A stretch of 64,000 nt of DNA from Anisodus tanguticus (taxonomy: Eukaryota; Streptophyta; Magnoliopsida; Solanales; Solanaceae): positions 18,392,048-18,456,047 of the forward strand of contig CM067552.1 of the NCBI GenBank assembly GCA_034509755.1, given 5' to 3'. Both the position numbers and the translations under genes were made by a program. The notes beneath the pieces are model-generated. The model was given only the letters and a program-made list of their open reading frames with translations. It made no database searches and was not told where the DNA came from. Shown piece after piece: positions 26,848-38,723 of this stretch; within the stretch, counting starts at the first letter, position 1; the number at the start of each line of letters is the position of its first letter.

Positions 26848-29154
26848 GTGATCGACACCCATTACTTCGTCATTGCCGACGTAGCGTATTATTACATTTC
26901 TAAACCAAGAAACTCAAATATTACATTTCTGAACCAAGAAACTCAATTTTATTATTTTTTGCACTTTCGGTGGTTATTAGCTCACATATTTTCTATAATC
27001 TTGTCACCGGTCTCACGTTAGCCCGAAATTCACCAGGTTCATGAAAAATAGGCTTATAATTGACACGCATTACTTCATCTTGGACGACGTCGCTTATTAT
27101 TGCATTTCTAAGCTAAGTAACTCAAATTCATAATTTTTTTGCAATTTTAGTAGGTATTACCAGACATGTTTTCTAGAATCCAGTCGCCGATCTGTTATTG
27201 GCTTAAAATTCACTCGGTCCATCACAAAAAGACTTGTGATTGACACCCATAACTTCGTCATGGATGACATCGCTAAGTATTGCATTTCTAAGCCAAGAAA
27301 CTCAAATTCGTGATTTTTTGCAGTTTCGGTGGGTATCAGCACACAGATTTTCTAGAATGAGGTCGACGGTTTTTGATTTGCCTAAAATTCACTCGGTCTA
27401 TGAAAAACAGGCTTGTGATCGACACCCATTACTTCGTAATTGCCGACCTAGCGTATTATTACATTTCTAAACCAAGAAACTCAAATATTACATTTCGAAT
27501 CAAGAAGCTCAAATATTACATTTCGAATCAAGAAACTCAATAATTACATTTACGAACCAAGAAACTCAATTTCATTATTTTTTGCACTTTCGGTGGTTAT
27601 TAGCTCACATATTTTCTATAATCTTGTCACCGGTCTCTAATTAGCCCGAAATTCACCAGGTTCATGAAAAATAGGCTTGTGATTGACACGCATTACTTCA
27701 TCTTGGACGAAGTCGCTTATTATTGCATTTCTAAGCTAAGGAACACAAATTCATTATTTTTTTGCAATTTCGTTGGGTATTACCACACATGTTTTCTAGA
27801 ATCTGTCGCCGATCTCTCGATTGGCTTAAAATTCACTCGATCCATCACAAAAAGACGTGATTGACACCCATAACTTCGTCATGGACGACATCTATTATTA
27901 TTGCATTTCAAAGCCCGAAAGAAACTCAAATTCGTGATTTTTTGCAGTTTCGGTGGGTATTAGCACACAAATTTTCTAGAATGAGGTCGATGGTTTCTGA
28001 TTCTCAGTCCATGAAAAACAGGCTTGTGATCGACACCCATTATTTTGTAATGACCGACGTAGCGTATTATTACATTTCTAAACCAAGAATCTCAAATTCA
28101 TTATTTTTTACACTTTCGATGGGTATTAGCACACATATTTTGTATAATCTTGTCACCGGTCTCAAGTTAGCCTGAAATTCACCAGGTTCATGAAAAATAG
28201 GCTTATAATTGACACGCATTACTTCATCTTGGACGACGTCGCTTATTATTGCATTTCTAAGCTAAGTAACTCAAATTCATAATTTTTTTGCAATTTCGGT
28301 AGGTATTACCACACATGTTTTACGGAATCCGATCGTCTATATCCGATTGGCTTAAAATTCACTCGATCCATCACAAAAAGACGTGATTGACACCCATAAC
28401 TTCGTCATGGAAGACATCTCTTATTATTGCATTTCAAAGCCCATAAACTCAAATTCGTGATTTTTTGCGGTTTCGGTGGGTATTAGCACACGGATTTTCT
28501 TGAATGAGGTCGACGATTTCGATTCGCCTAAAATTCACTCGGTCCATGAAAAACAGGCTTGTGATCGACACCCATTACTTCTTCATGACCTACGTAGCGT
28601 ATTATTACATTTCTAAACCAAGAAACTCAAATATAACATTCTGAATCAAGAAACTCAAATATTACATTTATGAACCAAGAAACTCAATTTCATTATTTTT
28701 TGCACTTTCGGCGGTTATTAGCTCACATATTTTCTATAATCTTGTCACCGGTCTCAAGTTAGCCCGAAATTGACCAGGTTCATGAAAAATAGGATTGTGA
28801 TTGACGCGCATTACTTCATCTTGGACGACGTCGCTTATTATTGCATTTCTAAGCTAAGGAACTCAAATTCATTATTTTGTTGCAATTTCGTTGGGTATTA
28901 CCACACATGTTTTCTAGAATCCGTCGCCGATCTCTAATTGGCTTAAAATTCACTCGGTCCATCACAAAAAGACTTGTGATTGACACCCATAACTTCGTCA
29001 TGGACGATATCGCTAAGCATTGCATTTCTAAGCCAAGAAACTCAAATTCGTGATTTTTTGCGGTTTCGGTGGGTATCAGCACACAGATTTTCTAGAATGA
29101 GGTCTACGGTTTTTGATTTGCCTAAAATTCACTCGGTCCATGAAAAACAGGCTT
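26848..29154. repeat. HOR unit 10 (12-mer, 2307 bp) derived from a 21-mer
   Basis: Order X1s X5 X6a X7 X2 X3 X4 X5 X3h X7b X8 X9. It starts exactly like unit 9, with the ctattattatt X3 and the X5/X2 hybrid, then jumps from X3h to X7b near 28,490 (aaattttctagaatg replaced by cggattttcttgaatg). It therefore equals unit 9 minus nine internal monomers, and reaches 12 by a different route from units 5 and 8. Confidence 0.82.
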
Positions 29155-31365
29155 GTGATCGACACCCATTACTTCGTCATTGCCGACGTAGCGTATTATT
29201 ACATTTCTAAACCAAGAAACTCAAATATTACATTTCGAATCAAGAAACTCAATAATTACATTTACGAACCAAGAAACTCAATTTTATTATTTTTTGCACT
29301 TTCGGTGGTTATTAGCTCACATATTTTCTATAATCTTGTCACCGGTCTCTAATTAGCCCGAAATTCACCAGGTTCATGAAAAATAGGCTTGTGATTGACA
29401 CGCATTACTTCATCTTGGACGAAGTCGCTTATTATTGCATTTCTAAGCTAAGGAACTCAAATTCATTCGATTCGATGATCTCTCGATTGGCTTAAAATTC
29501 ACTCGATCCATCACAAAAAGACGTGATTGACACCCATAACTTCGTCATGGAAGACATCTCTTATTATTGCATTTCAAAGCCCGAAACTCAAATTCGTGAT
29601 TTTTTGCAGTTTCGGTGGGTATTAGCACACAAATTTTCTAGAATGAGGTCGATGGTTTCGATTCTCGTCCATGAAAAACAGGCTTGTGATCGATACCCAT
29701 TATTTTGTAAAGACCGACGTAGAGTATTATTACATTTCTAAACCAAGAAACTCAAATTCATTATTTTTTACACTTTCGATGGGTATTAGCACACATATTT
29801 TGTATAATCTTGTCACCGGTCTCAAGTTAGCTGAAATTCACCAGGTTCATGAAAAATAGGCTTATAATTGACACGCATTACTTCATCTTGGACGACGTCG
29901 CTTATTATTGCATTTCTAAGCTAAGTAACTCAAATTCATAATTTTTTTGCAATTTTAGTAGGTATTACCACACATGTTTTCTAGAATCCGATCGCCGATC
30001 TGTTATTGGCTTAAAATTCACTCGGTCCATCACAAAAAGACTTGGGATTGACACCCATAACTTCGTCATGGATGACATCGCTAAGTATTGCATTTCTAAG
30101 CCAAGAAACTCAAATTCGTGATTTTTTTCGGTTTCGGTGGGTATCGGACACAGATTTTCTAGAATGAGGTCGACGGTTTTTGATTTGCCTAAAATTCACT
30201 CGGTCCATGAAAAACAGGCTTGTGATCGACACCAATTAATTGCCGACCTAGCGTATTATTACATTTCTAAACCAAGAAACTCAAATATTACATTTCGAAT
30301 CAAGAAGCTCAAATATTACATTTCGAATCAAGAAACTCAATAATTACATTTACGAACCAAGAAACTCAATTTCATTATTTTTTGCACTTTCGGTGGTTAT
30401 TAGCTCACATATTTTCTATAATCTTGTCACCGGTCTCTAATTAGCCTTTGAAATTCACCAGGTTCTTGAAAAATAGGCTTGTGATTGACACGCATTACTT
30501 CATCTTGGACGAAGTCGCTTATTATTGCATTTCTAAGCTAAGGAACTCAAATTCATTATTTTTTTGCAATTTCGTTGGGTATTACCACACATGTTTTCTA
30601 GAATCTGTCGCCGATCTCGATTGGCTTAAAATTCACTCGATCCATCACAAAAAGACGTGATTGACACCCATAACTTCGTCATGGACGACATCTCTTATTA
30701 TTGCATTTCAAAGCCCAAGAAACTCAAATTCGTGATTTTTTGCGGTTTCGGTGGGTATTAGCAGACAAATTTTCTAGAATGAGGTCGATGGTTTCGATTC
30801 TCGGTCCATGAAAAACAGGCTTGTGATCGACACCCATTATTTTGTAATGACCGACGTAGCGTATTATTACATTTCTAAACCAAGAAACTCAAATTCATTA
30901 TTTTTTACACTTTCGATGGGTATTAGCACACATATTTTGTATAATCTTGTCACCGATCTCAAGTTAGCCCGAAATTCACCAGGTTCATGAAAAATAGGCT
31001 TATAATTGACACGCATTACTTCATCTTGGACGACGTAGCTTATTATTGCATTTCTAAGCTAAGTAACTCAAATTCATAATTTTTTTGCAATTTTAGTAGG
31101 TATTACCACACATGTTTTCTAGAATCCGATCGCCGATCGTTATTGGCTTAAAATTCACTCGGTCCATCACAAAAAGACTTGTGATTGACACCCATAACTT
31201 CGTCATGGATGACATCGCTAAGTATTGCATTTCTAAGCCAAGAAACTCAAATTCGTGATTTTTTGCAAGTTTCGGTGGGTATCAAAGACACACGTGATTT
31301 TCTAGAATGAGGTCTACGGTTTTTGATTTGCCTAAAATTCACTCGGTCCATGAAAAAACAGGCTT
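29155..31365. repeat. HOR unit 11 (12-mer, 2211 bp)
   Basis: Order X1 X2(del) X3 X4 X5 X6a X7 X2 X3 X4 X5 X6a. It ends with X6a followed directly by the next X1, so the X7b-X8-X9 trimer is absent. X1 has only three subrepeat copies. The deletion junction in X2 is altered (tcattcgattcgatgatc near 29,467). The X7 monomer has a private deletion of about 10 bp near 30,234. Confidence 0.82.
30221..30248. repeat. Private ~10-bp deletion in an X7 monomer
   Basis: The sequence reads gatcgacaccaattaattg where all other X7 copies read gatcgacacccattacttcg followed by taattg. The loss is seen only in this copy and is not at a CWG site, so it is likely a genuine recent mutation. Confidence 0.8.
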
Positions 31366-34198
31366 GTGATCGACACCCATTACTTCGTCATTGCCGACGT
31401 AGCGTATTATTACATTTCTAAACCAAGAAACTCAAATATTACATTTCGAATCAAGAAACTCAAATATTACATTTCGAATCAAGAAACTCAATAATTACAT
31501 TTCGAACCAAGAAACTCAATTTCATTATTTTTTGCACTTTCGGTGGTTATTAGCTCACATATTTTCTATAATCTTGTCACCGGTCTCTAATTTGCCTGAA
31601 ATTCACCAGGTTCATGAAAAATAGGCTTGTGATTGACACGCATTACTTCATCTTGGACGAAGTCGCTTATTATTGCATTTCTAAGCTAAGGAACTCAAAT
31701 TCATTCGATCGCCGATCTCTCGATTGGCTTAAAATTCACTCGATCCATCACAAAAAGACGTGATTGACACCCATAACTTCGTCATGGAAGACATCTCTTA
31801 TTATTGCATTTCAAAGCCCGAAACTCAAATTCGTGATTTTTTGCAGTTTCGGTGGGTATTAGCACACAAATTTTCTAGAATGAGGTCGATGGTTTCGATT
31901 CTCTCGGTCCATGAAAAACAGGCTTGTGATCGATACCCATTATTTTGTAATGACCGACGTAGCGTATTATTACATTTCTAAACCAAGAAACTCAAATTCA
32001 TTATTTTTTACACTTTCGATGGGTATTAGCACACATATCTTGTATAATCTTGTCACCGGTCTCAAGTTAGCCCGAAATTCACCAGGTTCATGAAAAATAG
32101 GCTTATAATTGACACGCATTACTTCATCTTGGACGACGTCGCTTATTATTGCATTTCTAAGCTAAGTAACTCAAATTCATAATTTTTTTGCAATTTTAGT
32201 AGGTATTACCGTACATGTTTTCTAGAATCCAAATCGCCGATCTGTTATTGGCTTAAAATTCACTCGGTCCATCACAAAAAGACTTGTGATTGACACCCAT
32301 AACTTCGTCATGGATGACATCGCTAAGTATTGCATTTCTAAGCCAAGAAACTCAAATTCGTGATTTTTTGCAGTTTCGGTGGGTATCGCACAGATTTTCT
32401 AGAATTAGGTCGACGGTTTTTGATTTGCCTAAAATTCACTCGGTCTATGAAAAACAGGCTTGTGATCGACACCCATTACTTCGTAATTGCCGACCTAGCG
32501 TATTATTACATTTCTAAACCAAGAAACTCAAATATTACATTTCGAATCAAGAAGCTCAAATATTACATTTCGAATCAAGAAACTCAATAATTACATTTCG
32601 AACCAAGAAACTCAATTTCATTATTTTTTGCACTTTCGGTGGTTATTAGCTCACATATTTTCTATAATCTTGTCACCGGTCTCTAATTAGCCTAAAATTC
32701 ACCAGGTTCATGAAAAATAGGCTTGTGATTGACACGCATTACTTCATCTTGGACGAAGTCGCTTATTATTGCATTTCTAAGCTAAGGAACACAAATTCAT
32801 TATTTTTTTGCAATTTCGTTGGGTATTACCACACATGTTTTCTAGAATCCTGTCGCCGATCTCGATTGGCTTAAAATTCACTCGATCCATCACAAAAAGA
32901 CGTGATTGACACCCATAACTTCGTCATGGACGACATCTCTTATTATTGCATTTCAAAGCCCGAAACTCAAATTGTGATTTTTTGCGGTTTCGGTGGGTAT
33001 TAGCACACAAATTTTCTAGAATGAGGTCGATGGTTTCGATTCTCGGTCCATGAAAAAAAAGGCTTGTGATCGACACCCATTATTTTGTAATGACCGACGT
33101 AGCGTATTATTACATTTCTAAACCAAGAAACTCAAATTCATTATTTTTTACACTTTCGATGGGTATTAGCACACATATTTTGTATAATCTTGTCACCGGT
33201 CTCAAGTTAGCCCGAAATTCACCAGGTTCATGAAAAATAGGCTTATAATTGACACGCATTACTTCATCTTGGACGACGTCGCTTATTATTGTATTTCTAA
33301 GCTAAGTAACTCAAATTCATAATTTTTTTGGAATTTCGGTAGGTATAACCACACATGTTTTCTGGAATCCGATCGTCTATATCTGATTGGCTTAAAATTC
33401 ACTCGGTCCATCACAAAAAGACTTGTGATTGACACTCATAACTTCATCATGGACGACATCGCTAAGTATTGCATTTCAAAGCCAAGAAACTCAAATTCAT
33501 GATTTTTTGCAGTTTCGGTTGGTATTAGCACACGGATTTTCTAGAATGAGGTCGACGATTTCTGATTCGCCTAAAATTCACTCGATCCATGAAAAACAGG
33601 CTTGTGATCGACACCCATTACTTCTTCATGACCGACGTAGCGTATTATTACATTATCAAACCAAGAAACTCAAATATAACATTCTGAATCAAGAAACTCA
33701 AATATTACATTTATGAACCAAGAAACTCAATTTCATTATTTTTTGCACTTTCGGCGGTTATTAGCTCACATATTTTCTATAATCTTGTCACCGGTCTCAA
33801 GTTAGCCTGAAATTGACCAGGTTCATGAAAAATAGGCTTGTGATTGACGCGCAATACTTCATCTTGGACGACGTCGCTTATTAATGCATTTCTAAGCTAA
33901 GGAACTCAAATTCATTATTTTGTTGCAATTTCGTTGGGTATTACCACACATGTTTTCTAGAATCCGATCGCCGATCTCTAATTGGCTTAAAATTCACTCG
34001 GTCCATCACAAAAAGACTTGTGATTGACACACATAACTTCGTCATGGACGATATCGCTAAGTATTGCATTTCTAAGCTAAGAAACTCAAATTCGTGATTT
34101 TTTGCGGTTTCGGTGGGTATCGACACACTGATTTTCTAGAATGAGGTCTACGGTTTTTGATTTGCCTAAAATTCACTCGGTCCATGAAAAACAGGCTT
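31366..34198. repeat. HOR unit 12 (15-mer, 2833 bp), parent-like to the 9-mers
   Basis: Order X1 X2(del) X3 X4 X5 X6a X7 X2 X3 X4 X5 X6b' X7b' X8' X9'. Its first half is domain-1-like (deleted X2, junction near 31,705). Its second X2 has the domain-2 variant aaggaacacaaattc (near 32,786), and its last four monomers are the derived primed forms typical of all sequence to its right. Removing the six monomers between the two X3-X4-X5 runs yields the 1.69-kb 9-mer of 40,985-47,754. Confidence 0.82.
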
Positions 34199-36456
34199 GT
34201 GATCGACACCCATTACTTCGTCATTGCCGACGTAGCGTATTATTACATTTCTAAACCAAGAAACTCAAATATTACATTTCGAATCAAGAAACTCAAATAT
34301 TACATTTCGAATCAAGAATCTCAATAATTACATTTCGAACCAAGAAACTCAATTTCATTATTTTTTGCACTTTCGGTGGTTATTAGCTCACATATTTTCT
34401 ATAATCTTGTCACCGGTCTCTAATTAGCCCGAAATTCACCAGGTTCATGAAAAATAGGCTTGTGATTGACACGCATTACTTCATCTTGGACGAAGTCGCT
34501 TATTATTGCATTTCTAAGCTAAGGAACTCAAATTCATTATTTTTTTGCAATTTCGTTGGGTATTACCACACATGTTTTCTAGAATCTGGTCGCCGATCTC
34601 TCGATTGGCTTAAAATTCACTCGTTCCATCACAAAAAGACTTGTGATTGACACCCATAACTTCGTCATGGACGACATCGCTTATTATTGCATTTCAAAGC
34701 CCGAAACTCAAATTCGTGATTTTTTGCGGTTTCGGTTGGTATTAGCACACAAATTTTCTAGAGTGTGGTCGATGGTTTCGATTCTCGGTCCATGAAAAAC
34801 AGGCCGGTGATCGACACCCATTATTTTGTAATGACCGACGTAGCGTATTATTACATTTCTAAACCAAGAAACTCAAATTCATTATTTTTTACACTTTCGA
34901 TGGGTATTAGCACACATATTTTCTATAATCTTGTCACCGGTCTCTAATTAGCCCGAAATTCACCAGGTTCATGAAAAATAGGCTTGTGATTGACACGCAT
35001 TACTTCATCTTGGACGAAGTCGCTTATTATTGCATTTCTAAGCTAAGGAACTCAAATTCATTATTTTTTTGCAATTTCGTTGGGTATTACCACACATGTT
35101 TTCTAGAATCCTGTCGCCGATCTCTCGATTGGCTTAAAATTCACTCGATCCATCACAAAAAGACGTGATTGACACCCATAACTTCGTCATGGACGACATC
35201 TCTTATTATTGCATTTCAAAGCCCGAAACTCAAATTCGTGATTTTTTGCAGTTTCGGTGGGTATTAGCACACAAATTTTCTAGAATGAGGTCGATGGTTT
35301 CGATTCTCGGTCCATGAAAAACAGGCTTGTGATCGACACCCATTATTTTGTAATGACCGACGTAGCGTATTATTACATTTCTAAACCAAGAAACTCAAAT
35401 TCATTATTTTTTACACTTTCGATGGGTATTAGCACACATATTTTGTATAATCTTGTCACCGGTCTCAAGTTAGCCCGAAATTCACCAGGTTCATGAAAAA
35501 TAGGCTTATAATTGACACGCATTACTTCATCTTGGACGACGTCGCTTATTATTGTATTTCTAAGCTAAGTAACTCAAATTCATAATTTTTTTGGAATTTC
35601 GGTAGGTATAACCACACATGTTTTCGGAATCCGATCGTCTATATCCGATTGGCTTAAAATTCACTCGGTCCATCACAAAAAGACTTGTGATTGACACTCA
35701 TAACTTCATCATGGACGACATCGCTAAGTATTGCATTTCAAAGCCAAGAAACTCAAATTCATGATTTTTTGCAGTTTCGGTTGGTATTAGCACACGGATT
35801 TTCTAGAATGAGGTCGACGATTTCGATTCGCCTAAAATTCACTCGATCCATGAAAAACAGGCTTGTGATCGACACCCATTACTTCTTCATGACCGACGTA
35901 GCGTATTATTAAATTATCAAACCAAGAAACTCAAATATAACATTCGAATCAAGAAACTCAAATATTACATTTATGAACCAAGAAACTCAATTTCATTATT
36001 TTTTGCACTTTCGGCGAGTTATTAGCTCACATATTTTCTATAATCTTGTCACCGGTCTCAAGTTAGCCTGAAATTGACCAGGTTCATGAAAAATAGGCTT
36101 GTGATTGACGCGCAATACTTCATCTTGGACGACGTCGCTTATTAATGCATTTCTAAGCTAAGGAACTCAAATTCATTATTTTGTTGCAATTTCGTTGGGT
36201 ATTACCACACATGTTTTCTAGAATCCGATCGCCGATCTCTAATTGGCTTAAAATTCACTCGGTCCATCACAAAAAGACTTGTGATTGACACACATAACTT
36301 CGTCATGGACGATATCGCTAAGTATTGCATTTCTAAGCCAAGAAACTCAAATTCGTGATTTTTTGCGGTTTCGGTGGGTATCACACTGATTTTCTAGAAT
36401 GAGGTCTACGGTTTTTGATTTGCCTAAAATTCACTCGGTCCATGAAAAACAGGCTT
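34199..36456. repeat. HOR unit 13 (12-mer, 2258 bp)
   Basis: First domain-3 unit. X7b' has cgtattattaaattatc (near 35,910) where others have ttattacattatc, and X7b' further on has tttcggcgagttatt near 36,010. Confidence 0.85.
34806..34985. repeat. Hybrid A monomer X4h (X4 5' part, X1/X7 3' part)
   Basis: The 5' part is X4-like (gtaatgaccgac, tttttacactttcgatggg). The 3' part is X1/X7-like (ttctataatc, ggtctctaattag). The breakpoint lies between tattagcacacatatttt and tctataatc. It leads into a normal X2. Two further copies occur at about 37,066-37,244 and 39,332-39,510. Confidence 0.83.
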
Positions 36457-38723
36457 GTGATCGACACCCATTACTTCGTCATTGCCGACGTAGCGTATTA
36501 TTACATTTCTAAACCAAGAAACTCAAATATTACATTTCGAATCAAGAAACTCAAATATTACATTTCGAATCAAGAATCTCAATAATTACATTTCGAACCA
36601 AGAAACTCAATTTCATTATTTTTTGCACTTTCGGTGGTTATTAGCTCACATATTTTCTATAATCTTGTCACCGGTCTCTAATTAGCCCGAAATTCACCAG
36701 GTTCATGAAAAATAGGCTTGTGATTGACACGCATTACTTCATCTTGGACGAAGTCGCTTATTATTGCATTTCTAAGCTAAGGAACTCAAATTCATTATTT
36801 TTTTGCAATTTCGTTGGGTATTACCACACATGTTTTCTAGAATCTGGTCGCCGATCTACGATTGGCTTAAAATTCACTCGTTCCATCACAAAAAGACTTG
36901 TGATTGACACCCATAACTTCGTCATGGACGACATCGCTTATTATTGCATTTCAAAGCCCAGAAACTCAAATTCGTGATTTTTTGCAGTTTCGGTTGGTAT
37001 TAGCACACAAATTTTCTAGAGTGTGGTCGATGGTTTCTGATTCTCAGTCCATGAAAAACAGGCCGGTGATCGACACCCATTATTTTGTAATGACCGACGT
37101 AGCGTATTATTACATTTCTAAACCAAGAAACTCAAATTCATTATTTTTTACACTTTCGATGGGTATTAGCACACATATTTTCTATAATCTTGTCACCGGT
37201 CTCTAATTAGCCTGAAATTCACCAGGTTCATGAAAAATAGGCTTGTGATTGACACGCATTACTTCATCTTGGACGAAGTCGCTTATTATTGCATTTCTAA
37301 GCTAAGGAACTCAAATTCATTATTTTTTTGCAATTTCGTTGGGTATTACCACACATGTTTTCTAGAATCCTGTCGCCGATCTCTCGATTGGCTTAAAATT
37401 CACTCGATCCATCACAAAAAGACGTGATTGACACCCATAACTTTGTCATGGACGACATCTCTTATTATTGCATTTCAAAGCCCGAAACTCAAATTCGTGA
37501 TTTTTTGCGGTTTCGGTGGGTATTAGCACACAAATTTTCTAGAATGAGGTCGATGGTTTCGATTCTCGGTCCATGAAAAACAGGCTTGTGATCGACACCC
37601 ATTATTTTTTAATGACCGACGTAGCGTATTATTACATTTCTAAACCAAGAAACTCAAATTCATTATTTTTTACACTTTCGATGGGTATTAGCACACATAT
37701 TTTGTATAATCTTGTCACCGGTCTCAAGTTAGCCCTGAAATTCACCAGGTTCATGAAAAATAGGCTTATAATTGACACGCATTACTTCATCTTGGACGAC
37801 GTCGCTTATTATTGTATTTCTAAGCTAAGTAACTCAAATTCATAATTTTTTTGGAATTTCGGTAGGTATAACCACACATGTTTTCCGGAATCCGATCGTC
37901 TATATCTCGATTGGCTTAAAATTCACTCGGTCCATCACAAAAAGACTTGTGATTGACACTCATAACTTCATCATGGACGACATCGCTAAGTATTGCATTT
38001 CAAAGCCAAGAAACTCAAATTCATGATTTTTTGCAGTTTCGGTTGGTATTAGCACACGGATTTTCTAGAATGAGGTCGACGATTTCGATTCGCCTAAAAT
38101 TCACTCGATCCATGAAAAACAGGCTTGTGATCGACACCCATTACTTCTTCATGACCGACGTAGCGTATTATTACATTATCAAACCAAGAAACTCAAATAT
38201 AACATTCGAATCAAGAAACTCAAATATTACATTTATGAACCAAGAAACTCAATTTCATTATTTTTTGCACTTTCGGCAGTTATTAGCTCACATATTTTCT
38301 ATAATCTTGTCACCGGTCTCAAGTTAGCCCGAAATTGACCAGGTTCATGAAAAATAGGCTTGTGATTGACGCGCAATACTTCATCTTGGACGACGTCGCT
38401 TATTAATAATGCATTTCTAAGCTAAGGAACTCAAATTCATTATTTTGTTGCAATTTCGTTGGGTATTACCACACATGTTTTCTAGAATCCGATCGCCGAT
38501 CTCTAATTGGCTTAAAATTCACTCGGTCCATCACAAAAAGACTTGTGATTGACACACATAACTTCGTCATGGACGATATCGCTAAGTATTGCATTTCTAA
38601 GCCAAGAAACTCAAATTCGTGATTTTTTGCGGTTTCGGTGGGTATCGACACACTGATTTTCTAGAATGAGGTCTACGGTTTTTGATTTGCCTAAAATTCA
38701 CTCGGTCCATGAAAAACAGGCTT
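36457..38723. repeat. HOR unit 14 (12-mer, 2267 bp)
   Basis: Second domain-3 unit. Private differences include cattattttttaatgacc at about 37,600 (others have ttttgtaatgacc) and an inserted TAA giving cttattaataatgc near 38,405 in X8'. Confidence 0.85.

Larger units (their letters stand above)
11410..29154. repeat. HOR domain 2: mixed 12-, 15- and 21-mers with short X1
   Basis: X1-to-X1 spacings are 2310, 2888, 3971, 2297, 3972 and 2307 bp. Domain-specific variants are the short X1s, aaggaacacaaattc in X2 and ccaagaatctcaaattc in X4. The 50-bp X2 deletion is absent throughout this domain. Confidence 0.87.
29155..34198. repeat. Transitional domain between the 2.3-kb and 2.26-kb HORs
   Basis: Two units with mixed ancestry. 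The 50-bp X2 deletion reappears here, and from about 33,424 the derived X6b'-X7b'-X8'-X9' block appears for the first time. Its markers are gacactcataac, acattatcaaacc, gacgcgcaatac and gacacacataac. Confidence 0.82.
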
